Source: Oscillospiraceae bacterium
GTDB taxonomy: Bacteria; Bacillota; Clostridia; Oscillospirales; Oscillospiraceae
Direction of reading: 5' to 3'
Length of the DNA: 64,000 bases
Assembly: GCA_910575505.1 (NCBI GenBank)
Contig: CAJTFK010000001.1
Coordinates: 1 to 64,000 of the forward strand
Positions 56,727 to 64,000 of the stretch are shown in pieces. How positions within the stretch are numbered: the stretch's first letter is position 1; each line of letters begins with the position of its first letter. The translations under genes and the position numbers were made by a program. The notes under the pieces are model-generated. The model did not search any database. It worked only from the letters and a program-made list of their open reading frames with translations, and was not told where the DNA came from.

Positions 56727-58631
56727 TCAGGGAGTGCCAGCGGCCTTCACGGGCTCCTCCAGCGCGATAGCGGCATACAGCCGGTTCAGGGCGCCGGACA
56801 GGCGGGTCTCGATGAGGAGCCGCTGCTGGTTGAACTGGATGTCGAACTGGTCGAACCGGGAAATCTCGCCACCCTTGGTGGAGCCGACGGTGTAATCGGA
56901 CAGGTTGACGAAGAGGCCCAGGAGTTTGTGCTTGGCGCCCGCATCGTCCTCACGCACCAGGCCCTCGAACTGCTCGGCAGTATAAATCTCGCCGACGTTC
57001 AGCGCAGCGGCCAGATCGTTCCGGGAGTCGTAAATACGACGGCCATTCGCATCACGGGCCAGCAGCATCACGTTGACGAGATGAGGCGTGCAGTAGAGGT
57101 CGGGAGTGCCGGAGCCCTTGTACTTCTCACGGGAGTACAGAGCAGCGGTAATGATAGCCTCGGCATAGATGAAGTTCTCACCGAAGTTCATGTCGGTGCG
57201 GGAGCCCTGGAGCTCAGCGCGGGCCGCGGCGATGTCCACATCGTAGTGGATGGTGTACAGGTCGTTGTCGTTCCAGATGGAGCGGATGTGATCCTCGGAG
57301 ATCTTCATCTCATCATCAGCGTCACGGCCGTCGCCAACCATGATCGCGAGGGCAACCTCTTCGTTGAGGTTCTGCTTCATCACGCCGTACTGGTACTCGA
57401 CCACGTCGAAATCGGTGATGTCAACGATGTCGTCACGGTGCAGGGAATCGATGCAGTATACGGTCTGCGGATCGGTGGTCCGGGAGATCATGTTCATGTT
57501 GCCGGCGGGCTTCTTCATCTTGCCCTTCTGGTAGCCCTGACCGCGGGCGCGCTCGTTGCGGGCATCCATCTGGCGGGTACGGATACGGCTGATGGGAGTC
57601 TTGCGGACCTTCTTCATAACCGCATCGACCCAGCCCTGGTCACGGGTGAGCAGCTCGGGGGCGCCGGAACGCAGATCCTTGTAGTCGGGGAACAGGCTCT
57701 CGATGTTGTCAATGCCGTGCTGAAGGGTCTCATCGCCATTGGCAGCGGCCTCCTGAGCATAGATGGCAAGAGCAGTCTGGAAGCTACCGACATTGCTCTG
57801 CTTGGCCAGGCCCAGAATCTCGCCCTGGACGGCATGGCTCAGAGTGGTGTCCTGAGTCTCTTCCTTCTCGAAAACATTGTGCTTCATGGTGTTGTCTCCT
57901 CCTTTGGTTTTGTCAGATTTGTCGTCGGGGTCGTCATCGTCGTCCCCCTTCTTGGAAGCCCCCAGCTCTTCCGCAGTAGCGGCAATGAGGGCATACATGA
58001 CGGTCCGCTGCTTATCGGTCATGCTGTCGACAACGTCCTGAACGGTTTCGTCATTCTTGGGCTTGTCCTCCGGCTTCGGATCATCCTTGGGTTTGGTTTC
58101 GGGCTTGGGGTCCTCTTTGGGTTCCGATTTGGGAGGGACCAGAGGAGGCTTATCATCGGAATGATAAAGACTGACAGGCTCGCCACTTCCGATGATGATT
58201 TCCTGCTCGGCACCCTCGCCATGGGCCAGATCCACGAAGTCGATAAAGGCACCAGGATTCGCCGCACCGACAACCAGACTGACCTCTCTGATGTCCCCGT
58301 GAACGACATCCTTGCCGCGGCCATTGGACATCTGCTTCAGCCCATTGGCGTAAATGGAAAGCATATGCACATCGCCGTGCTGAACGATCTCCTTGGCTTT
58401 CTTGCCGCTCTCGGTTTCGTTCAGGAAACAGTAGGCATATACGCCGTCCTGGCGGTTTTCCAGAATGGCATGGCCCAGGATGTTGTCAACATCGTCGTGC
58501 TGATGGTTCCAAACAATAGGAACCGACATCCCGTCGCAATGCTTGAAAGCGTCCCTCCGGATAGTTCGTCCGTCGGCGCAAACAAGATCGTTTCGGGTTG
58601 CCCAGCCACTAAAGTCATACTTCAGATCCAT
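56727..58631 (-). CDS. Prohead protease-major capsid fusion
   Basis: One 634-residue reading frame joins two proteins. Residues 1-155 are an HK97-type prohead protease (SGWATRNDLVCADGRTIRRD, catalytic His in VWNHQHDD, Ser in MLSIYANG, DIREVSLV). A Pro/Lys/Glu-rich linker and scaffold-like helical region follow, then an HK97-fold capsid (about 250-634; RSGAPELLTRDQGWVDAVMK, CIDSLHRDDIVDITDFD). AGGAGG before ATG 58631 fixes the first start. A second strong site, AAAGGAGGAG, precedes an in-frame ATG at 57887, so free capsid (386 residues) is probably made separately. Confidence 0.88.
   Translation of the reverse strand: MDLKYDFSGWATRNDLVCADGRTIRRDAFKHCDGMSVPIVWNHQHDDVDNILGHAILENRQDGVYAYCFLNETESGKKAKEIVQHGDVHMLSIYANGLKQMSNGRGKDVVHGDIREVSLVVGAANPGAFIDFVDLAHGEGAEQEIIIGSGEPVSLYHSDDKPPLVPPKSEPKEDPKPETKPKDDPKPEDKPKNDETVQDVVDSMTDKQRTVMYALIAATAEELGASKKGDDDDDPDDKSDKTKGGDNTMKHNVFEKEETQDTTLSHAVQGEILGLAKQSNVGSFQTALAIYAQEAAANGDETLQHGIDNIESLFPDYKDLRSGAPELLTRDQGWVDAVMKKVRKTPISRIRTRQMDARNERARGQGYQKGKMKKPAGNMNMISRTTDPQTVYCIDSLHRDDIVDITDFDVVEYQYGVMKQNLNEEVALAIMVGDGRDADDEMKISEDHIRSIWNDNDLYTIHYDVDIAAARAELQGSRTDMNFGENFIYAEAIITAALYSREKYKGSGTPDLYCTPHLVNVMLLARDANGRRIYDSRNDLAAALNVGEIYTAEQFEGLVREDDAGAKHKLLGLFVNLSDYTVGSTKGGEISRFDQFDIQFNQQRLLIETRLSGALNRLYAAIALEEPVKAAGTP
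57887..57906 (-). promoter_or_regulatory. Internal ribosome-binding site and start of the capsid protein
   Basis: On the minus strand AAAGGAGGAG is followed 8-9 nt later by ATG (57887-57885) in frame with the capsid part. It lies inside the protease-capsid gene, so capsid subunits can be produced in excess over the fusion. Confidence 0.7.
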
Positions 58632-59871
58632 TTTGAACTTTGTCCTCCTTTGAAATGTTTTGTTCGGTCGATTCCTCTTTGGGAGCACTCAAGTTGCTGT
58701 TCCGGAGCTTGTCCGCATTCGGGTCCTTCGAGGGTGTCATGCCGATCTTCTGCCGAATCTCATTCGAGGTCATGATCTCGTTACGAGTCATCTTGTCGGC
58801 GATCTCAGCAATCTCACTCACAGGAACCAGCTTGAACGGATCTCTGAAGAACAGGATCGACTGCTTCTGTGACCGAGCGGTCTTGGTGAGGAATTTCCTC
58901 TTCATCTCGTCAACAATGGCGGAAAGAATCGGTTCGACGGTTCGAGTCAGGTAATTCAGCATCGTTTTATCGTCGGCAGAACCATCCATAATGGTCTGAG
59001 TCAATCCCAACTGGCTGTAAAGCATACTCGTCAGGTATTCAATCTGAGACATTATGTTGTTGTCGACGGGTCGGTTCAGCTGAACCACATGCTCTGTTCC
59101 ATCGGTGTACGCGACACCATACTTGGAACCGGATAGCTGTTCCTCGATATCTTTACGGCGTTTTTCAGCCTGTTGACGCCTCGCTTCTGTCTTAATGACA
59201 TAAGGGAGCTGGATGATGAGATTGAGTTTTCCGGAACCGCTCTGTTCGTCGATTGCGTCCAGAATATTGAGTTTCCGAATCAACCTCTGCATTGTGGAAT
59301 TGGGCTCGTTCATGACGGCATAGAAGGGATTCTCCACAATGGCTACGGTGCGTTTAGACACCAAAACATCTTCCTTCTTGCCCGTTTGCTCGTTGTAAAC
59401 ACGAACCTTGACGTGCTGCGGATACCACTCCAGGATCTTCCCGGTTCGCATTGTTTCGATCTTGTATGACCCTTCATCGGGGTCAATATCTGTGTCAACT
59501 GGGACGATGGCAACACAGCCTTCATCCAACATGGACTGAACAATATCCTGAATAAATGCCCTTCCGGTTTGGTCGAGATTCGCCTCCAGAGAAAGACAGT
59601 CATTCAGACTGGTGTTCATGACAGAAGTAAAGCGGCCTTCATCATCCAAGCGAACATGCTGGATGGTGATAGCCGCTACGTCCAATGCGATTCGATTGTA
59701 AACTGAAGTGATGATGGACCTCTCGTTCCCTCTACTGAAGATAGGACGGTCTGGCCGGTAGAAATAACTCGGCCCAATATCCCAGCGAGCTCCGACAGTT
59801 TCATTTGCAGTGAACACATTCCAGGCGTGTTTCAATCGAGCTCCTAATGACATTTCCATTTCAGTAACCAT
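58615..59871 (-). CDS. Portal protein (HK97 family)
   Basis: A protein of about 418 residues forming the dodecameric portal through which DNA enters and leaves. Family signatures include YFYRPDRPIFSRGNERSIIT, SVYNRIALDVAAITIQHVR and the long spine helix region FKLVPVSEIAEIADKMTRNE. The frame opens at 59883; several ATG codons follow a GGGAGGTGAT, so the true start lies between 59871 and 59853. A Lys/Glu-rich tail ends 16 bp inside the protease-capsid start. Confidence 0.88.
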   Translation of the reverse strand: MVTEMEMSLGARLKHAWNVFTANETVGARWDIGPSYFYRPDRPIFSRGNERSIITSVYNRIALDVAAITIQHVRLDDEGRFTSVMNTSLNDCLSLEANLDQTGRAFIQDIVQSMLDEGCVAIVPVDTDIDPDEGSYKIETMRTGKILEWYPQHVKVRVYNEQTGKKEDVLVSKRTVAIVENPFYAVMNEPNSTMQRLIRKLNILDAIDEQSGSGKLNLIIQLPYVIKTEARRQQAEKRRKDIEEQLSGSKYGVAYTDGTEHVVQLNRPVDNNIMSQIEYLTSMLYSQLGLTQTIMDGSADDKTMLNYLTRTVEPILSAIVDEMKRKFLTKTARSQKQSILFFRDPFKLVPVSEIAEIADKMTRNEIMTSNEIRQKIGMTPSKDPNADKLRNSNLSAPKEESTEQNISKEDKVQNGSEV

Positions 59872-59879
59872 CACCTCCC

Positions 59880-60434
59880 TCAAGCTAACTCAGCGAGCAT
59901 CTTCTTGAGAAGGTCGTCGTTCTGCCGCATCAGCGAATCAAAGCTATAAGGCGGCGGGATCGAAGAAGATGGTTTGCTTACGCTAACCTTTGGCGCTGAA
60001 ATTTGGCTGACCGGCGAAGATGTGACGGGGGTGCTCTTGGCAACCCTCTCAAGCACCTGCTTGGGTTCCACCTTTGGTGTTGGAATTTGACTCACAGGTG
60101 TAGTGGATACAGGTGTGGTCTTGAGAATATCCTGTAAGATTTCCTTTCCGGCGGAAGCTGTATCTCCAATGTCAGAGACGTTCTTTCCCCCATACTTCTT
60201 GACAAGATATGCCGTCAAAACCGTACCGGCCACGATAGCCGCACCAGTTGCAACACCAATGGCCACTTTCTTTTTGGTGGCACCGGATGCTTTATTGGAC
60301 GATCCGGGCGGACCTCCATCAGAATCGCCGTAGCGCTTCTTTCCCGCATCAGTCCATGTTCCATCCCGATTTTGATAACGGCGAATACCCCATTTCTGGC
60401 CTTTGACGCCGTGATGACACAAAGATGTACTCAT
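59880..60434 (-). CDS. Phage protein with HHGVKGQKWG motif and membrane helix
   Basis: A 184-residue protein. The N-terminus is CHHGVKGQKWGIRRYQNRDG followed by TWTDAGKKRYGDS. A Gly/Ser-rich basic linker leads to one membrane helix (VAIGVATGAAIVAGTVLTAY) and a Pro/Ser/Lys-rich tail with two copies of VAKSTPV / KTTPVS-type repeats. The start at 60434 follows AAGGAGGTG with about 8-nt spacing. Such proteins are common beside portal genes in Clostridia phages; function unknown. Confidence 0.75.
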   Translation of the reverse strand: MSTSLCHHGVKGQKWGIRRYQNRDGTWTDAGKKRYGDSDGGPPGSSNKASGATKKKVAIGVATGAAIVAGTVLTAYLVKKYGGKNVSDIGDTASAGKEILQDILKTTPVSTTPVSQIPTPKVEPKQVLERVAKSTPVTSSPVSQISAPKVSVSKPSSSIPPPYSFDSLMRQNDDLLKKMLAELA

Positions 60435-60447
60435 TTGCATCACCTCC

Positions 60448-60948
60448 TTAGACCTTATCAAGAACGGTCTTTTTATAGGCCACCCGTCCGGAGGCCCAGA
60501 CACCCTTCTTGAGCTGATCCATGTCGTATCCAGCATCGGCAAGCGCCATCATGACACCAATTTCGCCCCGCTTGGCAACAAACTTGACGACTTTTCCGGA
60601 TGGCGTTCGGAGATCGGAAACCTTTTGGCTCATGAGCTCCGACATTTTTTGGTTATAGGCCGTAATGGCAGCAGCACTCAGTTTGCCATTCTTGTTGAAA
60701 GCCCCGGGGGTCTGCAACAGAACCTTCGCATACTGGTCAAGCTCCTTTGCAGATTTCTTCTGAGCTTTTTCGGTAATCTTTGCACTGCGTTTGTCGATCC
60801 AGTCGTTATCCTTCTTTTCCAGACGGGCTTTCCCTTTTTCGGTCAGACTTCCATCAGGATTCTGGTAACGACGAACACCCCATCGCTGGCCTTTGATTCC
60901 ATGATGAGCCAGATACGGTTGTAAAACGGGTTTACTGCAATGATCCAA
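60448..60948 (-). CDS. Phage protein with HHGIKGQRWG motif
   Basis: A 166-residue basic helical protein. LAHHGIKGQRWGVRRYQNPD begins at residue 13 and GSLTEKGKARLEKKDNDWID follows. A helical body (KKSAKELDQYAKVLLQTPGA) ends in VLDKV. The start is a TTG with AAGGAGG 7 nt upstream. It lies between terminase and the second motif protein; a role as an internal virion or capsid-associated protein is suggested by position. Confidence 0.75.
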   Translation of the reverse strand: MDHCSKPVLQPYLAHHGIKGQRWGVRRYQNPDGSLTEKGKARLEKKDNDWIDKRSAKITEKAQKKSAKELDQYAKVLLQTPGAFNKNGKLSAAAITAYNQKMSELMSQKVSDLRTPSGKVVKFVAKRGEIGVMMALADAGYDMDQLKKGVWASGRVAYKKTVLDKV

Positions 60949-60963
60949 AACGATTCCTCCTTC

Positions 60964-62712
60964 CTATTCAAATGCTTCGGGATTGTGCCGATAAGCGATA
61001 TAGGCATCCATCATAGCTGCCACAGCGTCTATCTTTTGCTCAGACCGCTTCTTCATCAGCTTACGGTTCCCATTGGTGTCCTCAATCGTGATGCAGTTAC
61101 CCATGGCAAAAGTCATCAGGTCTTCATCAAAGATGAGCATACGCTCTTCGGAGAGTTTCTTCAGCTCTCCCAAAGGAACGGACTCAGTCTTCGCACCTTG
61201 AATAACCTTTTCGATTCCATACGGCCCATTCTCAGAAGACCAGCGCTCCACAAACTCCTTCGCATTGTAAGGGTCATAACCGAGGCAGCGAACATCGTAG
61301 CCACAGTCAATAATGTGGTCGTCCAAATCTTCATAGACCTGCATCAAATCGAGGACAGTTCCCTCCATAACAATAAGACTCCCTTCCGCCATGAAGTCTT
61401 CATACTTGAGACGCATAGCAGCAGGGAGTTTGTTAAGGGTAAGTGAAGTAATGTAGTTCCGGGTTTTCACACCGAACGCTCCACCCCGGAGAGGGAACAA
61501 GAATGTAAACGAACAGAAGTCATCGCCCTGTGAAAGGTCACAGCCAAGGGAACACGGCAGTTGCCAGAACTTTTGCCGGCGATGAGGAAGAGTTTCCTCA
61601 TAGGTAAAGTAGTAGGTGTAGCCTTCCATCGGGAGACCAAACCTTTTCGCCAACATGTCGTTTCTTGTGGATGGGGCGGTTTCAGCTCTGTCTACATCTT
61701 TCTGATAGGTGTCATAGGTCACAGTCTTCCCGATGTTGGGGTTTGCTTTTGCCCACATTTCGGGATATGCAACTTCTTCAACAGAATCCAGCTTGTACCA
61801 AAAGATTGATACTTGAGGCATAGGCCGGCCAACACCTTGCAGGATGTTCATTAACTCCATTTTGATTGTATCACCTGCTCCGTTTCGGACTGTGCCCTCG
61901 GAACTTGTAGCTACAATCAGGTAGTCATCCAACTTGGATGCACCCTGTTCAATGGCGCCAATGACATCCTCGCGAGCATCCGCAGAAGAAAGCCACTCGT
62001 CAACCGTTGCAACCTTGCAGCGCAATCCCTGAAGTTTGTCCACCGACATTGGGCGGACTTCGATCAAGGAGCCGGAGATGAAGTTCTCGATGCCCTTCTT
62101 CGTAGAGGCCAGCTTAACTCGATTCATGAGATTGCCGGTCGTGTTCTGGATAGAGCCTTCCGTCAAGAACTGGAAGACAGGGCCGCGAGCTCTTGTAATG
62201 GCAGTTTTGATTGGATTGATGATCTCCTCTGCCTGTTTCATAGTTGGGGCAGTAGTGATTTGATGTGTGGTAGATCCATCAACGACCAGAGAATAAGCCT
62301 GAATGCAGGAGTCGTACAATGACTTTGCTGCACCTCGGCCAACAATTAAGTATTGCTTATTCACCAGCCGTTTCTTGATCTTCTTATTGACATAGCGTCC
62401 GCCGTGTCCATCTCGATTAGGCACATAGACGGAGCGTGTCTCAAAGTAGTACCAACCAAACACTTGCTCGCCCCAGAGCTTGAAACTGTCCAGCATATGC
62501 AAATCTGAACCGTCGGTTAATGTCAATTCTTTTTCACAGAACTCAACCCAACCATCAACAGCTCTGTCGTCATAGTAATACATCGGATCAGCGATCAAAT
62601 CGTCAATCCTGTGCATTTCTAAGTCGATCTCTCTGCATACCGGAATTTCGCCTCGAATTACTGCGTCACGAAAAGCGCCGTAATATTTGGGGACGGCAGT
62701 GTTTGATAACAT
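60964..62712 (-). CDS. Terminase large subunit
   Basis: A 582-residue DNA-packaging motor. Walker A is in LIVGRGAAKSLYDSC (about residue 125), Walker B in CKVATVDEWLSS, and the nuclease domain shows Asp residues in GCDLSQGDDFCSF, GYDPYNAKEF and KIDAVAAMMDAY. Length is normal (about 550-600). AAGGGGTGAG precedes the ATG. The small subunit is not in the window and should lie to the right. Confidence 0.92.
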   Translation of the reverse strand: MLSNTAVPKYYGAFRDAVIRGEIPVCREIDLEMHRIDDLIADPMYYYDDRAVDGWVEFCEKELTLTDGSDLHMLDSFKLWGEQVFGWYYFETRSVYVPNRDGHGGRYVNKKIKKRLVNKQYLIVGRGAAKSLYDSCIQAYSLVVDGSTTHQITTAPTMKQAEEIINPIKTAITRARGPVFQFLTEGSIQNTTGNLMNRVKLASTKKGIENFISGSLIEVRPMSVDKLQGLRCKVATVDEWLSSADAREDVIGAIEQGASKLDDYLIVATSSEGTVRNGAGDTIKMELMNILQGVGRPMPQVSIFWYKLDSVEEVAYPEMWAKANPNIGKTVTYDTYQKDVDRAETAPSTRNDMLAKRFGLPMEGYTYYFTYEETLPHRRQKFWQLPCSLGCDLSQGDDFCSFTFLFPLRGGAFGVKTRNYITSLTLNKLPAAMRLKYEDFMAEGSLIVMEGTVLDLMQVYEDLDDHIIDCGYDVRCLGYDPYNAKEFVERWSSENGPYGIEKVIQGAKTESVPLGELKKLSEERMLIFDEDLMTFAMGNCITIEDTNGNRKLMKKRSEQKIDAVAAMMDAYIAYRHNPEAFE

Positions 62713-62723
62713 CTGCTCACCCC

Positions 62724-63611
62724 TTACTGCCCAAGCAATTTCCTGCCGACAAGTACGAGGTCAGAGAATTTCTGATCTATCATCTTAGTGCGGTAGACAT
62801 CCTTTGGGACGACCTGCTCCATGTCAAACACAATGACAGGAGACTTGGCTTTGAAGCCGCCATAGATGGCGTCATTCGTATCGAGCACCGCTCCGTAGCC
62901 GGCTTCCTTGCAGGCGTTGAAGAACTTAGTTCGCTGAGTAGTCACGTCTTTCCCTTTACGGGCGTCACCAGCACCGTCATAGGGAATGACGTAATTGAAC
63001 ATCCGGTACACGACCTGAAGTTCTTCAGCCGTGGGCGTATAGTCGTCCTGCTTCATCTTTTCCAAGACCTGCCGGACTTCTCGGTAACCCTTGAACTTGT
63101 ACTTGTCGCTTACGAAGTAGCTTTGCATACGGTCCTCGTCCATGACGAAATTGTAAAAATCCCGATCCTTCTTGAAAAGTTCACGGAACACCTCGGCACC
63201 AGAATCTTCACTGGCAACCTTGATATCGGTCTTTAGAGAATTATCGATGCGGTACTTCATAAAGTTTCCCGTACCGATCGGGTTTCCTTTCTCGTCATAG
63301 ATGGTCTGCGGGATAGGCCGATTGAACAAAGCATTATACTGATGCTTGTCCAGAACGTTGTGAGTCGCATAGAACATGTCAGTGTTCTTAGTGCGATCAC
63401 GGTCATAGGACAAAGTGCTCAGCGTTGTTTTGTCGGCCTTCAGAACCTCGTCGAAATGCCGCTTGTTGTAGATGCTGTTACCGGCCTTCCGTTTGTTGCG
63501 GATAGCTTTTCTCTGAGCGGGGCTATAGTCTCCTCCGCCAAGAGGATAAGGGGGTCCATGTCGCACACCCCATTTTTGGTTTAGGATACCATGATGGGCC
63601 AGTTGTTCCAT
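62724..63611 (-). CDS. Phage protein with HHGILNQKWG motif, ART-like pattern
   Basis: A 295-residue protein. It starts MEQLAHHGILNQKWGVRHGP. The body resembles a family of phage minor head proteins in which a TDMFYATHN region, a YRIDNSLKTDIKVASEDSG stretch and a closing GYGAVLDTNDAIYGGFKAKS, PVIVFD appear in this order; these have been compared to ADP-ribosyltransferase-like folds, but no catalytic triad can be proven here. AGGAGGG is 7 nt before the ATG. It lies before the terminase gene, so it may be injected with DNA or act in the host. Confidence 0.65.
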   Translation of the reverse strand: MEQLAHHGILNQKWGVRHGPPYPLGGGDYSPAQRKAIRNKRKAGNSIYNKRHFDEVLKADKTTLSTLSYDRDRTKNTDMFYATHNVLDKHQYNALFNRPIPQTIYDEKGNPIGTGNFMKYRIDNSLKTDIKVASEDSGAEVFRELFKKDRDFYNFVMDEDRMQSYFVSDKYKFKGYREVRQVLEKMKQDDYTPTAEELQVVYRMFNYVIPYDGAGDARKGKDVTTQRTKFFNACKEAGYGAVLDTNDAIYGGFKAKSPVIVFDMEQVVPKDVYRTKMIDQKFSDLVLVGRKLLGQ

Positions 63612-63623
63612 AAAAGCGCCCTC

Positions 63624-64000
63624 CTATCCTCTCAGTTCTTTGATTGCGAGAGCGATGCTGAGCGCCGAGCCGGTGATGGCCAAAACACTCCCAGCAAATT
63701 CGAGAGTGTCCTTTACCATGGTGCGGCCTTTGGAAACCTCCGAAGCAGAAGTATCGGCAAACAGTTTGTTGTACTGCTGTTCCAAGAGTTGGCGGTTGAT
63801 CTGATCGCGAAGCTCCTTGTCGCTCATCTTGGACAAGTCGAGTTTCTTAGTCGTGGGCTTGGGCGCTGTGGTCTGTTCAAGTTTCTTGAACTCTTTTACC
63901 AGATCGGAGTTGGCATCCACAACCTTTTTGGAGCGTTCCAAATCCTCACGAACCCAGCGGTCCGGATCGCCGCCTTCTTTCAGAACTGCTCTGTTTTCCT
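63624..64000 (-). CDS. Phage protein with C-terminal membrane helix (partial)
   Basis: The frame is open to the window edge; the visible 125 residues are the C-terminal part. They contain KEGGDPDRWVREDLERSKKV, a helical middle (MSDKELRDQINRQLLEQQYN) and a C-terminal membrane helix (FAGSVLAITGSALSIALAIK). Tails of this form usually belong to proteins with an N-terminal HHGxKGQKWG motif, so this could be a fourth member; its N-terminus is outside the window. The internal TTG at 63941 is not a convincing start. Confidence 0.65.
   Translation of the reverse strand, partial: ENRAVLKEGGDPDRWVREDLERSKKVVDANSDLVKEFKKLEQTTAPKPTTKKLDLSKMSDKELRDQINRQLLEQQYNKLFADTSASEVSKGRTMVKDTLEFAGSVLAITGSALSIALAIKELRG

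Larger units (their letters stand above)
29050..64000 (-). mobile_element. Late region of a long-tailed (siphovirus-like) prophage, partial
   Basis: From the window end down to about 29.05 kb, all genes run on the minus strand in siphophage late order: terminase, portal, protease-capsid, head-tail connectors, major tail protein, chaperones, tail hydrolase, tape measure, distal tail, tail-tip protein, fibres, retroelement, and small membrane lysis-type proteins. The left boundary is placed at the terminator 29053-29099, between the last phage gene and the host sugar operon. Integrase, repressor, replication genes and the other attachment site must lie outside the window, so completeness and viability cannot be judged. 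Confidence 0.92.

Overview
The window looks like the chromosome of a gut-type Clostridia, most likely an Oscillospiraceae relative of Flavonifractor or Oscillibacter. This is an inference from gene content: Gram-positive Shine-Dalgarno sites, paired feoA genes with feoB and its Cys-rich partner, DUF3793 and DUF6110 neighbours, MsmK-type sugar transport and a Tn916-type integrase module. No rRNA or complete tRNA gene was seen. Coding is dense and mostly on the minus strand.

Layout. (1) 1-2.96 kb: the recombination end of an integrative element (sigma-like factor, HTH protein, excisionase, tyrosine integrase). (2) 3.07-5.4 kb: a low-molecular-weight phosphatase coupled to a RhuM-family gene, then a terminator and an IS21 istA remnant. 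(3) 5.6-19.2 kb: a metal-homeostasis island. It has a four-gene ferric-siderophore ABC transporter, a flavodoxin, three DtxR-type regulators, a P-type metal ATPase, feoA-feoA-feoB plus a Cys-rich FeoB partner, and a ZIP transporter. Six copies of one palindrome (RGTTAG-N6-CTAAYN, usually CTAACY) sit in front of these genes and define a local iron regulon. (4) 20.0-21.9 kb: a glycogen synthase with an unusual repetitive N-terminal extension. (5) 22.0-28.8 kb, minus strand: a sugar operon running binding protein, two permeases, GH3 glycosidase, MsmK-type ATPase. (6) 29.05 kb to the window end: the late half of a long-tailed prophage, transcribed on the minus strand, with packaging, capsid and tail genes in order, a 3,153-residue tape measure, baseplate and fibre genes, a diversity-generating retroelement (DGR) and a holin/lysis-like end. 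The integrase, repressor and replication genes are not in the window.

The most striking system is the complete DGR at 31.4-35.9 kb. A 144-bp template repeat (32818-32961) lies between a reverse transcriptase gene and a 914-residue Ig-like/C-type-lectin-fold tail protein. It aligns without gaps to the 3' end of that tail gene (33141-33284). All 15 mismatches fall at template adenines on the coding strand; none of the other 102 positions differs. This is the signature of adenine-directed mutagenic retrohoming and implies that the prophage diversifies its receptor-binding tip. The reverse transcriptase has an unusual QMDN active-site motif, and no avd-type accessory gene is recognisable.

Other prophage points: an Acb2/Tad1-like small protein that may sequester CBASS signals, a protease-capsid reading frame with a strong internal start, at least three proteins near the portal and terminase sharing an N-terminal HHGxxxQxWG motif, a three-enzyme tail hydrolase, and nine same-strand copies of the 9-mer TCAAAATGG.
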